From positions 1-27,923 of the forward strand of contig UQZF01000017.1 in assembly GCA_900545455.1 (NCBI GenBank): a DNA stretch of 27,923 nucleotides, written 5' to 3'. Origin of the DNA: an uncultured Eubacteriales bacterium. Lineage in GTDB: Bacteria > Bacillota > Clostridia > Lachnospirales > Lachnospiraceae. The position numbers were made by a program, and so were the translations under genes. Below are positions 15,094 to 24,400 of the stretch, piece by piece (position 1 is the first letter of the stretch; each line of letters starts with the position of its first letter). The notes under the pieces were generated by a model. That model was not told where the DNA came from. It made no database searches and saw nothing but the letters and a program-made list of their open reading frames with translations.

Positions 15094-18000
15094 ATGAACA
15101 AAACAGTCTTATGGGATGATGGATGGAGCTTTAAAAAGACTTCACTTGGGGTTACGCTTAATGAGGCATTGACAGAAAAGTTCGACGCGGTGGATATTCC
15201 TCATGATTGGATGATTTATGATACCAACAATCTGTACGAGACGAGCATCGGCTGGTATAAAAAAACATTCAAGGTGTCGGGGGATGAGATTAAAAAGAGA
15301 CTCATTGTGCGCTTTGGCGCGGTGTACATGGACTCGACGGTCTATGTCAACGGCAGGGAGGTGTGCGAGTGGAAGTACGGCTACTCGACGTTTGATGCCG
15401 ACATTACCGAATATGTGCATGAGGGTGACAACGAGATTGTAGTCAAGGTTGTATATCAGTGCCCGAACACGCGTTGGTACTCAGGGGCGGGAATAATAAG
15501 AGATGTGTATTTTATGACACTTGAACCGTTCCACATTGTTCCTGACGGAACATATATCAGGGTGAGAAAAAATGATGACGGGACATGGAAGGTTAAATGT
15601 GCCATAGAGATAGAAAATCTGTGGCAGGATGTCAAGGTCGGAGAGGTGCAGGCAGGGCTCACGCTCATCCACGGAGGAAGCAGCGTGTTCACCTTCGGTC
15701 ATATCGCAGGAGACGAGGGGGATATTTTTGCCCGAGGTGAGAAGAAAATTGTTGAGCTCGAGCTCACGGTTGACAAGCCGCTTATCTGGGATATTGACGA
15801 GCCGAACCTGTACGATTGCAGTGTCAGCCTGAATTACAAGGATGAGCTGCTTCACGAGGAAAATCAGAGGATAGGTTTTTGCACCAAGGAGTATTCGCCT
15901 GAGGAAGGTTTTTTGCTCAACGGGCGCAAGGTGAGAATTAACGGTGTGTGCGAGCATCACGACAACGGCTGTCTCGGAGCCGCATTCAATGTCAATGCAT
16001 TCAGGCGTAAGCTTAACAAGCTCAGAAAGATGGGCGTAAATGCCATTCGTACCTCACACAATATGCCTGCAAAGGAAGTGCTTGAGCTCGCCGATGAGAT
16101 GGGCTTTCTGGTTGACTGTGAGGCTTTCGATATGTGGGAGCTTCCTAAGACCGAGTTCGACTATGCACGATTTTTCGTGGACTGGGCTGACAGGGATGTG
16201 GCAAGCTGGATTCGCCGCGACAGAAATCATGTATCCGTCATCATGTGGAGCATAGGAAACGAAATATATGACACGCATCGTGACGAGCACGGTCAGGAGA
16301 TTACAAGAAGGCTTCTGGGATATGTCAGGAAGCATGACCCTGAGTGCAATGCACCTGTTACTATAGGTTCTAACTATATGCCGTGGGAGAATGCACAGAA
16401 GTGTGCCGATATTGTGAAGTTCGCAGGCTACAACTATGCTGAGAAATACTATGAACAGCATCACAAAGAACATCCGGACTGGATTATATATGGAAGTGAG
16501 ACGGCATCGACGCTTCAGAGCCGTGGAATATATAAGTTTCCTTACGAGCAGAGAATACTCTGCGATGACGACGAGCAGTGTTCATCACTTGGCAACTGTT
16601 CGACGAACTGGGGGGCAAAAAATACCGAGTACTGCATAATTATGGACAGGGATGCGCATTTCTCGATGGGACAGTTTATATGGACGGGCTTTGACTATAT
16701 AGGAGAGCCTACGCCGTACCAGACGAAGAACTCCTATTTTGGACAGCTCGACACGGCAGGCTTTGAGAAGGATACCTACTATATATATCAGGCTGAGTGG
16801 ACGGATTACAAAAAGGCACCGATGGTTCATGTGTTCCCTTATTGGGATTTCTCTGAGGGTGAGGTTATTGACGTGCGTGTCGCATCCAACGCGCCTAAGG
16901 TTGAGCTGTTCCTTAACGGGCGCTCACTTGGAGCGTATGATATTGACCACAAGCATGGCAGGGAGCTTCTCGCGCATTACAAGGTCGAGTACGAGCCGGG
17001 AGTTATCGAGGCTGTCGCCTACGATGAGAACGGTGAGGTTATTGCAAGGGATGTAAAAAAGAGCTTTTCCGATGCGGCAGGGCTTGTCGTTACACCTGAG
17101 AACACCACGGTGAGAGCTGACGGAAGAGACCTCGTGTATGTGGACATAAGTGCCGTTGACAGGGACGGAAATCCCGTGGAGAATGCCAACAACCGCGTGC
17201 ATGTTAAGGTAACAGGAGCGGGCAGGCTTGTGGGAATGGACAACGGTGACAGCGCGGATTTCGACCAGTACAAGACGGACAGCAGAAGAATGTTCTCGGG
17301 AAAGCTTCTTGCGGTCATTGCGGCTAAGACAGAGTCCGGCGAGATTAAGCTGGAGGCAAGCTCCGACGGAATGGAGACTGTTACCGTGACCATGGAAGCC
17401 CTGCCTTGTGACCGGACGGAGGGCGTGAGTGCGGGCGAGAATATCTGCGCTGTGAGTGAGACGAGCACTGAAAGCGATGAGATACCTGTGAGAAACATCC
17501 GCATGAAGGTAAAGGGGAGCCGTGTGCTCTCGCCTGACAATATGCAGGTCGAGATTGAGGCGGAGATTCTTCCACACAATGTCACCTATAAGGAGCTTAT
17601 ATGGAAGGTGACGAACGATGCGGGTGTCGATTCTAACGGTGCCGTGCTCGAGGACGGAAAGCCGTCGGATGTTCCTTATATTGTAAATAAGGTTATAAAG
17701 GCAGTTGGCGACGGAAAACACAACGTGCGTTGCTGCACGAAAAACGGGAGAGAGAAAATAAGTCTCATTTCGCAGATAAGCTTTATTGCGGAAGGTCTCG
17801 GAATGGCTGAGTTTAACCCTTATGAGTTCGTCTACGGCACGCTGTATACCTCCGCAGAGGTGGAGCCTGCGGTCGGACAGGACAGAGGCATTGTCCCTAG
17901 GGGCGGAACCTATATCGCATTTGAGAAGGTTAACTTCGGAAAGAACGGTTCCGATGAGATTACGCTTCCTGTGTACGAGTTAAACAACAAGCCTTTCCCT

Positions 18001-18576
18001 ATACAGATATGGAAGGGAATACCGGGACAGGACGGAGCGGAGCTCATCGACACGGTTATATATGACCTGCCTTCAATTTGGGCAACATATCAGGAAAAGA
18101 CCTACAGGCTGCCGAAGCGTTTTAAGGGCGTGTGTACGTTAAGCTTCGTGGCTGACCACGACATAAATATCAAGGGCTTCAGCTTTAAAAAGTATGAGCG
18201 CGCCTACGACACTAACTATGCCGTTGACAATGACGGAATATACGGCGACACATACACGCTTGAGTCCGATGCCGTGACGGGAATCGGAAACAATGTGTCA
18301 CTCACATACAACGACATGAGCTTTACACATGGTCTGCACAGGATTACCATATGCGGACGCTCGGTTCTTGAAAAGAACACGATACATGTCCGCTTTGCAA
18401 ACGAGGCGGGAACGGAGAATCAGATTGCTGAGTTCGTTATGCCACAGAAGCCTGAGAGTGAGGACGGGTATGTGGAACAGAGTTTTGCGCTTGAGAACGT
18501 AGAAGGAAACTGTTCTGTTAATCTGGTGTTTCTTCCGGGATGTAATTTCGACCTTAAGTGGTTCAAATTTGAATAG
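15094..18576 (+). CDS. GH2 beta-galactosidase-like enzyme with C-terminal beta-sandwich modules (1160 aa)
   Basis: The ATG at 15094 follows AAGGG (15083-15087) by 6 bases. Domains in order: sugar-binding jelly roll (to about 170, with NTRWYSGAGIIRDVYF), Ig-like domain, TIM barrel with VIMWSIGNEIYD carrying acid/base Glu390 and IIYGSETAS carrying nucleophile Glu469, and a DUF4982-type Ig domain near 570-650 (VELFLNGRSLGAYD). An Ig domain (DGRDLVYVDISAVDRDGNPV), a further Ig-like region and two beta-rich modules from about 907 to the end, which look like CBM6-like folds, complete it. No signal peptide or anchor is present, so it acts inside the cell, unusual for an enzyme with so many ancillary domains. 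Galactosidase is the likeliest activity, but GH2 also includes glucuronidases and mannosidases. Confidence 0.88.
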   Translation: MNKTVLWDDGWSFKKTSLGVTLNEALTEKFDAVDIPHDWMIYDTNNLYETSIGWYKKTFKVSGDEIKKRLIVRFGAVYMDSTVYVNGREVCEWKYGYSTFDADITEYVHEGDNEIVVKVVYQCPNTRWYSGAGIIRDVYFMTLEPFHIVPDGTYIRVRKNDDGTWKVKCAIEIENLWQDVKVGEVQAGLTLIHGGSSVFTFGHIAGDEGDIFARGEKKIVELELTVDKPLIWDIDEPNLYDCSVSLNYKDELLHEENQRIGFCTKEYSPEEGFLLNGRKVRINGVCEHHDNGCLGAAFNVNAFRRKLNKLRKMGVNAIRTSHNMPAKEVLELADEMGFLVDCEAFDMWELPKTEFDYARFFVDWADRDVASWIRRDRNHVSVIMWSIGNEIYDTHRDEHGQEITRRLLGYVRKHDPECNAPVTIGSNYMPWENAQKCADIVKFAGYNYAEKYYEQHHKEHPDWIIYGSETASTLQSRGIYKFPYEQRILCDDDEQCSSLGNCSTNWGAKNTEYCIIMDRDAHFSMGQFIWTGFDYIGEPTPYQTKNSYFGQLDTAGFEKDTYYIYQAEWTDYKKAPMVHVFPYWDFSEGEVIDVRVASNAPKVELFLNGRSLGAYDIDHKHGRELLAHYKVEYEPGVIEAVAYDENGEVIARDVKKSFSDAAGLVVTPENTTVRADGRDLVYVDISAVDRDGNPVENANNRVHVKVTGAGRLVGMDNGDSADFDQYKTDSRRMFSGKLLAVIAAKTESGEIKLEASSDGMETVTVTMEALPCDRTEGVSAGENICAVSETSTESDEIPVRNIRMKVKGSRVLSPDNMQVEIEAEILPHNVTYKELIWKVTNDAGVDSNGAVLEDGKPSDVPYIVNKVIKAVGDGKHNVRCCTKNGREKISLISQISFIAEGLGMAEFNPYEFVYGTLYTSAEVEPAVGQDRGIVPRGGTYIAFEKVNFGKNGSDEITLPVYELNNKPFPIQIWKGIPGQDGAELIDTVIYDLPSIWATYQEKTYRLPKRFKGVCTLSFVADHDINIKGFSFKKYERAYDTNYAVDNDGIYGDTYTLESDAVTGIGNNVSLTYNDMSFTHGLHRITICGRSVLEKNTIHVRFANEAGTENQIAEFVMPQKPESEDGYVEQSFALENVEGNCSVNLVFLPGCNFDLKWFKFE

Positions 18577-18580
18577 TGAG

Positions 18581-18622
18581 CCGCAAAAAAGGACTGCCCG
18601 ACTTGGCAGTCCGTTTTTGCGG
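18581..18622 (+). terminator. intrinsic terminator of the GH31-GH2 operon
   Basis: CCGCAAAAA (18581-18589) and GGACTGCC (18591-18598) pair with GGCAGTCC (18605-18612) and TTTTTGCGG (18614-18622), about 17 bp with one mismatch and a 6-base loop. The stem begins 5 bases after the GH2 stop codon. The T-run is inside the stem, as in bidirectional terminators. Confidence 0.75.
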
Positions 18623-18626
18623 AGTG

Positions 18627-18664
18627 TTTTGTGTAAGAGGAACGAAGTTTCCTATTACACAAAA
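18627..18664. other. symmetric hairpin between the GH2 terminator and the tRNA terminator
   Basis: TTTTGTGTAA (18627-18636) pairs with TTACACAAAA (18655-18664) and AGGAA (18638-18642) with TTCCT (18649-18653), with one mismatch and a 6-base loop. The flanking T and A runs let it work in either direction, so it may back up the terminators on both sides. Confidence 0.6.
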
Positions 18665-18690
18665 AAGACACCGGAAATATTCCGATGTCT
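18661..18690 (-). terminator. intrinsic terminator of the tRNA-Pro gene
   Basis: Read on the - strand, AGACATCGGAA pairs with TTCCGGTGTCT over 11 bp (one G-U) with a 3-base loop. Five T follow (complement of 18661-18665). It lies 5 bp after the tRNA discriminator base. Confidence 0.85.
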
Positions 18691-18695
18691 CTTCG

Positions 18696-18769
<74 letters not shown>

Positions 18770-18778
18770 CTGACAATT

Positions 18779-18807
18779 ATATTAACATAGAGTGGGATAA
18801 ATTTCAA
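18779..18807 (-). promoter_or_regulatory. sigma-A promoter of tRNA-Pro
   Basis: On the - strand TTGAAA (complement of 18802-18807), a 17-bp spacer and TAATAT (complement of 18779-18784). The start would be near 18771-18772, only 2-3 bases before the tRNA 5' end, so almost no leader needs to be removed. Confidence 0.75.
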
Positions 18808-18814
18808 CATAATT

Positions 18815-18843
18815 TTGAAATTAATTGTATAATATGTTATGAT
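18815..18843 (+). promoter_or_regulatory. sigma-A promoter of the sensor kinase operon
   Basis: TTGAAA (18815-18820), a 17-bp spacer and TATGAT (18838-18843), start near 18850. It is back to back with the tRNA promoter; the two -35 boxes are separated by 7 bp and form a palindrome, TTTCAA/TTGAAA. Confidence 0.75.
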
Positions 18844-18881
18844 GTGTATTGCATAAGTACAATTTAGGAGAAAAAGCGAGC

Positions 18882-20201
18882 ATGTTTAACAGACAATCAA
18901 TTCATATCGCTATGCTTTTGTGGGGAAGTATTTTCAGCGTGATAACTGCCGTATGCATGTTAATGAGCAGCAATTTTAACAGAAAAAAAAGAAAAATTAT
19001 TTTATGGGCGGAGATTACCACCGCGTTTCTTCTGCTTATGGATGCTGTGGCGTGGGCTGTCAGGGGATATCCGGGAGAAGTCGGATATTATCTTGTCAGG
19101 ATAAGTAATTTCTGCGTATTTGTGGCGAGTGATTTTATGCTTGCAATCTTTAATGCCTATGTGTACTGCTACCTTTTTGAGAACAAAAAGATAACAAAAG
19201 GCGCGTATATCAGAATAAGAATGGTATTTTTTCTGGCTTCGGCAGGAGTTGCTCTTGATGTTATCTCACAGTTTACGAATCTATATTATTACTTTGATTC
19301 GCTGAATTTTTATCATCGAAGCTCGTATCACTTTATTTCGATGCTCATACTGATGATTGGAATGCTTGTGGATTTGAGTGTGATTATACAGTACAGAAAG
19401 AATGTCAGTTATCAGATTGTGGTGGCAATGCTTTCATATATTGCGCTTCCGTTTCTTATGACGGTAATTCAGATATTTTATTATGGAATATCGCTTACTA
19501 ATATAGCGATAAGTATTTCCATGATATTTATGTTTATCGTATCGATGGTCGAGCAGAACAAGAATCTTGCGAGGAAGGAGAAAGAGGCATCGGAGCTTAG
19601 GATTTCACTGATGTTGTCTCAGATAGCACCGCACTTTATATACAATACACTGACGGCGATACAGCAGATGTGTGTAAAAAATCCTCAGATGGCACAGGAA
19701 ACGGTTGGTGAGTTCGCTGAATATTTGAGGGGGAATACTGATGCACTGGGAAGAAATGGGCTGATTCCGTTTGAAAAAGAGTTGGAGCATACAAAAAATT
19801 ATTTATCAATAGAAAAGAAGCGCTTCGGAGACAGAGTTAAAACGGAATATAATATTGAAGAGGAAAATTTTATGATTCCGGCACTGACATTGCAGCCTAT
19901 GGTTGAAAATGCGGTCAAGCACGGTGTCTGCAGAAAATCGGGAGGTGGAACGATAACAATACATACATATTCTGACGAGGATAACGTGTTTATAAAGGTG
20001 TCGGATGACGGAGCGGGATTTGACACGGCAAAAGAAAAAAGTGACAGCAGGGAGCATGTCGGAATCAAGAATGTTTCAAGCAGGTTAAAAAGCATGTGCG
20101 GCGGGAGTCTAAAGATATCAAGCGCGCCGGGAAAGGGAACGGTAGTTGTAATTGAACTGCCACGGTGGAGTCATAAAGATGAGAATAATTGCAGCAGATG
20201 A
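18882..20201 (+). CDS. LytS/YesM-like membrane sensor histidine kinase
   Basis: The ATG at 18882 follows AGGAG (18866-18870) by 11 bases, slightly long; a TTG at 18849 lies at the transcription start and is rejected. The 439-aa protein has about six or seven membrane segments in residues 8-235, without a recognisable extracellular domain. A short linker (EQNKNLARKEKEASELR) leads to a His_kinase (PF06580) domain with phospho-acceptor His251 in LSQIAPHFIYNTL. An HATPase domain follows with N-box MVENAVKHG, G1 box SDDGAGFD and G2 box GKGT. It should sense a membrane-level or small ligand signal and phosphorylate the response regulator whose gene overlaps its 3' end by 23 bp. The signal cannot be inferred. 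Confidence 0.92.
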   Translation: MFNRQSIHIAMLLWGSIFSVITAVCMLMSSNFNRKKRKIILWAEITTAFLLLMDAVAWAVRGYPGEVGYYLVRISNFCVFVASDFMLAIFNAYVYCYLFENKKITKGAYIRIRMVFFLASAGVALDVISQFTNLYYYFDSLNFYHRSSYHFISMLILMIGMLVDLSVIIQYRKNVSYQIVVAMLSYIALPFLMTVIQIFYYGISLTNIAISISMIFMFIVSMVEQNKNLARKEKEASELRISLMLSQIAPHFIYNTLTAIQQMCVKNPQMAQETVGEFAEYLRGNTDALGRNGLIPFEKELEHTKNYLSIEKKRFGDRVKTEYNIEEENFMIPALTLQPMVENAVKHGVCRKSGGGTITIHTYSDEDNVFIKVSDDGAGFDTAKEKSDSREHVGIKNVSSRLKSMCGGSLKISSAPGKGTVVVIELPRWSHKDENNCSR

Positions 20202-20976
20202 TGAGAGCTTTGCATTGGAGGCACTTACGGATTCAATCAGAAAAGTAAAGCCTGACGACGAATTGGCTGAATTTCAAATTCCGGAGGAGATTATAGAATA
20301 TGCACGGAAGAATATCCCTGATGTGGCTTTTCTTGATATAGAGATGGGAAGTATGTCGGGAATAGAAGTTGCCAAACAGCTTAAGATAATTAATCCTAAG
20401 GTCAACATAGTGTTTGTAACAGGTTATAATGAGTATATGGAGCAGGCAATAAAGCTGGGAAGCAGCGGATATGTCGGAAAGCCTGTTACTCCTGATAAGG
20501 TCAGAGAAGAGTTTGATAATTTGAGAAATCCTATTGCAGATGATAACAGCAAGCTTCTGGTTGTGAAGTGTTTTGGAAGCTTTGATGCATTTGCTTATGG
20601 AGAGAGTCTTAAGTTTGAGAGAAGTAAGACAAAAGAATTGCTGGCATATCTGATTGACAGAAGAGGAAGAGCGGTGACATCAGGTGAGATAAGAGCTGTA
20701 TTGTGGGAGAATGCAGAGACTGACAAGACGACGAATGCATACTTCCAGATATTGAAAAAAGACCTTATTTCCACATTAAAAAAAGCAGGTGCACAGGAAG
20801 TGCTCGCAATGTCGTGGAACAAATATGCAATAAGACCCGAACTTGTAAGCTGTGATTATTACGATTACCTTGATGATAAACCTGAGGGAGTGAGGGCATA
20901 TAACGGTGAATACATGTCACAGTACAGCTGGGGCGAAATACAGAATGTTATATTATCAGACAGAGAGAAAAAGTGA
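20179..20976 (+). CDS. response regulator with SARP/OmpR-like winged-helix output domain
   Basis: The ATG at 20179 follows GGTGGAG (20165-20170) by 8 bases and overlaps the kinase gene, indicating translational coupling. The 265-aa protein has a receiver with acidic residues Asp7/Asp8, phospho-acceptor Asp53 in VAFLDIEMG, Thr81 in VFVTGY and Lys101 in VGKPVT, all intact. From about residue 124 to 225 there is a winged-helix domain (LKFERSKTKELLAYLIDRRG and then TSGEIRAVLWEN) of the kind also found in SARP/BTAD activators, rather than the LytTR domain that usually partners LytS kinases. It probably binds direct repeats at target promoters when phosphorylated. A candidate site lies just after its own gene. 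Confidence 0.92.
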   Translation: MRIIAADDESFALEALTDSIRKVKPDDELAEFQIPEEIIEYARKNIPDVAFLDIEMGSMSGIEVAKQLKIINPKVNIVFVTGYNEYMEQAIKLGSSGYVGKPVTPDKVREEFDNLRNPIADDNSKLLVVKCFGSFDAFAYGESLKFERSKTKELLAYLIDRRGRAVTSGEIRAVLWENAETDKTTNAYFQILKKDLISTLKKAGAQEVLAMSWNKYAIRPELVSCDYYDYLDDKPEGVRAYNGEYMSQYSWGEIQNVILSDREKK

Positions 20977-20992
20977 TTTTTCTCTCTTTTTT
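20963..20992 (+). terminator. intrinsic terminator overlapping the response regulator stop codon
   Basis: GAGAGAAAAA (20963-20972) pairs perfectly with TTTTTCTCTC (20977-20986) around the loop GTGA, followed by six T (20987-20992). The stop codon TGA (20974-20976) is in the loop, so ribosomes finishing the gene could melt the stem. Confidence 0.85.
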
Positions 20993-21009
20993 GTTATCTT
21001 TTTGTTATC
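20988..21009 (+). repeat. 11-bp perfect tandem repeat, possible regulator binding site
   Basis: TTTTTGTTATC occurs twice in direct succession (20988-20998 and 20999-21009), one helical turn apart. A TATTAT -10-like box (21020-21025) lies 10 bp downstream. SARP-family activators are known to bind direct repeats with 11-bp spacing close to the -10, so this is a plausible site for the neighbouring regulator. The first copy shares its T-run with the terminator. Confidence 0.55.
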
Positions 21010-21019
21010 TTTAGCAGTG

Positions 21020-21028
21020 TATTATAAG
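21020..21028 (+). promoter_or_regulatory. -10 candidate for the pseudo-receiver/surface-protein unit
   Basis: TATTATAAG contains two overlapping -10 matches (TATTAT and TATAAG). No good -35 lies at 17 bp, which is the pattern expected of an activator-dependent promoter. The tandem repeat occupies the -35 region. Confidence 0.45.
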
Positions 21029-21057
21029 TTGCGTACAATGATATATTTGTCAACACA

Positions 21058-21435
21058 ATGGAGGTGAGAAGCCTGAATATAGCGATTTATGAAGAAGAAA
21101 AGAGAGAACGCGAAAAGCTTAAGAGGTTAATTATGAGCGAAGATGGACGCAGTGTTGAAGCTTTTGACAGAACAGACAAGTTCTTAGAGCATATCAGGCT
21201 TAATCCGGTGACGGTTGTGTTTATAAGCTTGAAAGATGCCGAGGAAAGAGGGTATTTTCTTATTAAGGAAATAAGAAGAAGATATCACAACATGAATGTT
21301 GTTGTATGGTCGGATGATTTAAAGTACGGATATGAACTTATGCAGCTTAGAATAAGCGGATACATAACCGGTGGACTTACCAGAGAAAATGTGGCGGATG
21401 AACTTGGCAATTTAAGATATCAGTGCATGGCATGA
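21058..21435 (+). CDS. degenerate stand-alone receiver domain (pseudo-receiver)
   Basis: The longest frame starts at ATG 21058, but the perfect ribosome site GGAGGTGAG (21060-21068) comes after that ATG. A CTG at 21073 would then be the start, giving 120 aa beginning NIAIYEEE, as receiver domains do. The 125 residues follow the receiver pattern over their whole length and resemble the receiver of the preceding gene (NVVVWSDDLKYGYELMQLRI against NIVFVTGYNEYMEQAIKLGS). The phospho-acceptor aspartate is replaced by Ser57 (VVFISLKD), and the conserved Lys-Pro pair (VGKPVT) by Gly-Gly (ITGGLT). Phosphorylation is therefore unlikely. No output domain is present. It may act as a protein-binding partner or decoy for the kinase/regulator pair; that is inference. 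Confidence 0.75.
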   Translation: MEVRSLNIAIYEEEKREREKLKRLIMSEDGRSVEAFDRTDKFLEHIRLNPVTVVFISLKDAEERGYFLIKEIRRRYHNMNVVVWSDDLKYGYELMQLRISGYITGGLTRENVADELGNLRYQCMA

Positions 21436-21484
21436 TTAAATACAGTCGGTATAACAGAAGGATGATAAAAAGGAGATGGAACGA

Positions 21485-24400
21485 ATGAAGTATATTGAAA
21501 ATTTGAAAAGGAACAGGAAAAGAATATTGTCAGCGTTTCTCTGTGCGGCAATGGTGTTTACAAGCGTGAACACAACGCCTGTTCATCATCTGTATGCGGA
21601 TGAGCAGGAGACTCAGGCTGAGACATCGACAGAGGAAGAGCTCGTAACAGAGGAGACAACCGAAGAAACAACGGAGGCGGATTCCGAGAGTTCGGAAGAA
21701 AGCACCGAGGAGACTGCAGAGACTGCAGAGTCATCCGATGAGGCGGTAACTGAAGAAACAACTGAATCAGAGTCAGATACCGAGGAGATGACAGAGTCAG
21801 AACTTGCGACTGAGGAGACATCTGAATCAGAAAGTGAACCAGGTGAAAATCTTATTGCTGCATTCGCCCTTGGAGCGGTCAATTTCATGAACAATGGATA
21901 CCCTTATGGAAAGAGTGCGACAAGAACTGATATAACGCTCGTTGCAGAGGTGGCTGATGCGTCTAGGGCAGGAACTGTACAGTGGCAGTATGCATCCGGA
22001 AAGGATGGCGTATATCAGGATATTTCAGGTGCAAATTCTCTTACATACGTTGTGAATGAGCCAAGGGATGGATATTGGTACAGATGTGTTGTGAACGGAA
22101 AATCGGTTACAAAGCCGGTTATGCTCATCAAGTCCGGCGATACTGCCATGAAGAGCATAGCCGATATGACAAGAGAAAACTTTAACGGTTACTGGTATGT
22201 AAGTAACGGTGTAATGTGCTATACAAGCATTGATACCCAGAGCGGAAATGTCAACACTTTTGATGTCATGGGACTGTATAACCGCAACGGAAAGTTGTAT
22301 TGGATGAATACTTCATTCAGCAGAGGATGGCAGGTATATTCGGGGGCGAACGCCACACCAGGTGCAATTAAAGCATCTGATTGGGGATATAGCTGGAGTG
22401 AAATCGACGGAGCTAAGCTGGATGCACTCAGATTCTCATTTAACAGCAATAATGAACATATAGTGGAAATGGAGGCTGATTTGGCAGCCGGGGAACAGTC
22501 ATTTGCAGTCGGAGCGGATGTAATGCTTTCTGATTATTCGGTTACGAGCTATTGTGACAGTGCGGCACTTAAAACAGTTTTTGACGATAATGATATAATT
22601 AAACAGATTCAGATGGTCGGTGCAGCTAAGACGGAGGATGCCGTTGAGTCAGACCCGGCTCTTGTTCTTAAGTTTGACTCGATTCCGGCATATTACTGGG
22701 TTGGTTCATTCTATGACAGGCTGGCTTTTTCACAGAATCTGAGGTCATCAATTCAATCGTATTATGATAGTTATTATACATTTTCAGGAACAAGTGACTC
22801 TGATTATGCAATTGAATGTCAGGGACTTGATTCAGGACTGGTTGCCTCATATACTAACATACCGAGCGGTGGAACAATCAGGTTCAGCTTCGGTGTCGGA
22901 AATGTTGCACAGGCAGGAGCTCAGATTTCGATTAATTGTGGGGTTCAGACGAATGGCGAGTCAACTGACGAAACAGGAGGAACGGTTGAAATCGAAGGAA
23001 TGACCATCACAGCACAGCCGTCTAACAAATATTCCGTATTTGATGGATGGTATACAGAGGATGGCGAGAAAATCACATCGGAAAATGCTTCATTTTATGG
23101 AATAGATTCAGTGGACGATAATCAGCTTGTACTTAATCCGGCAACAAAATCACTCAATGTGGTTGCAAAATTTAATCAGAACTACATTGTTGTATACAAT
23201 ATGGACGGTGTAGCCGGACTTCCTGATGGAACAAATGAAGGAATTGATGAAGGTGCTGATAATACAGGCTATGCCGCAGGAATTGGTTATGAGGTTCTTT
23301 CTCCGCTTGTTGAAGATGATAGGGAAAATAAAAGAGTATTTGCAGGCTGGAATACCAGTGAGGATGGAAGTGGTGTGACATACCTTCCGGGTGAGATATT
23401 TTCTATAAGTGGCAATACCGAGCTGTATGCGCAGTGGAAGGCTTATTCAGTGCTTTTATACGATATGAATGATAATGGTAAAGGCACCGGAATCATGCCT
23501 GAGAGCTTTTCTGCACCTGCGGGAACTGTAACAACAACAGCAGAAATACCGGATTACACACGTCCGGGGTACACATTCATCGGCTGGAGCAGGAATCCGG
23601 TAAAAACCGTAGAAACGGATTATGTAGCAGGACAGGAATTGATACTTGAAGGTGATACGGTACTTTATGCCGTATGGAAGCTTAACGCACCCGGCATGGT
23701 TGAGGCGGTATCTCTTGACAACATAGGCGTTACGGAGATGACCGTGAATTATAACACGGATGCTGTTGGTGATAATGCTACAGGTTATGTGATTCAGGTT
23801 TCAAAGGACGGAACCTTTGAGGACGGAGTATATCAGGATATAGAAATTGATAACGCTGCAATTATGTCATACACGCTTACCGGGCTTGACAGCGGTACAT
23901 ATTATTATGTCAGAATCACAGCTTATACAGATGACGGATATCAGAAAGTGTACTCAGGAAACACTACAAATATAGATAAAGCAGCTTTTTCAAATGTACT
24001 TAAAGATAAGACCGAAGTTAAGGTTACGGTTTCATCTGAGCAGAAGGTTCAGGTGAATTTGGCCGTGGGAAGTACATCGGTAGATTATTCTACATTTGAG
24101 CAGGATTTAAAGAAGAGGTTGATAGAGGGTGGAATCAGCGAGGATAATATTCTCATAAGTGCCGTATCATCAAGCTCGGCTGCAAGTACCAACAGCTTTA
24201 CATGGAATAAGTATGACCATACCAATGGTTCAACAAGCACGGGAACCAACAAGCATTTTATAAATGTCAATGCATTGGCAGCACAGACAGACAATGCCTA
24301 TAATTCGAATGTTAATCATATAGTAGAGAGCAACAATGGTGCGACCCTTGATTTTTACGGATATGGTTCGTCTGCATACAAAGATTTTTATCTCTATGCA

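Noticed and set aside
21613..21894. 93-aa Ser/Val-rich frame on the - strand
   Set aside because: It is the antisense shadow of the repetitive Glu/Thr/Ser linker of the surface protein and has no ribosome site of its own.
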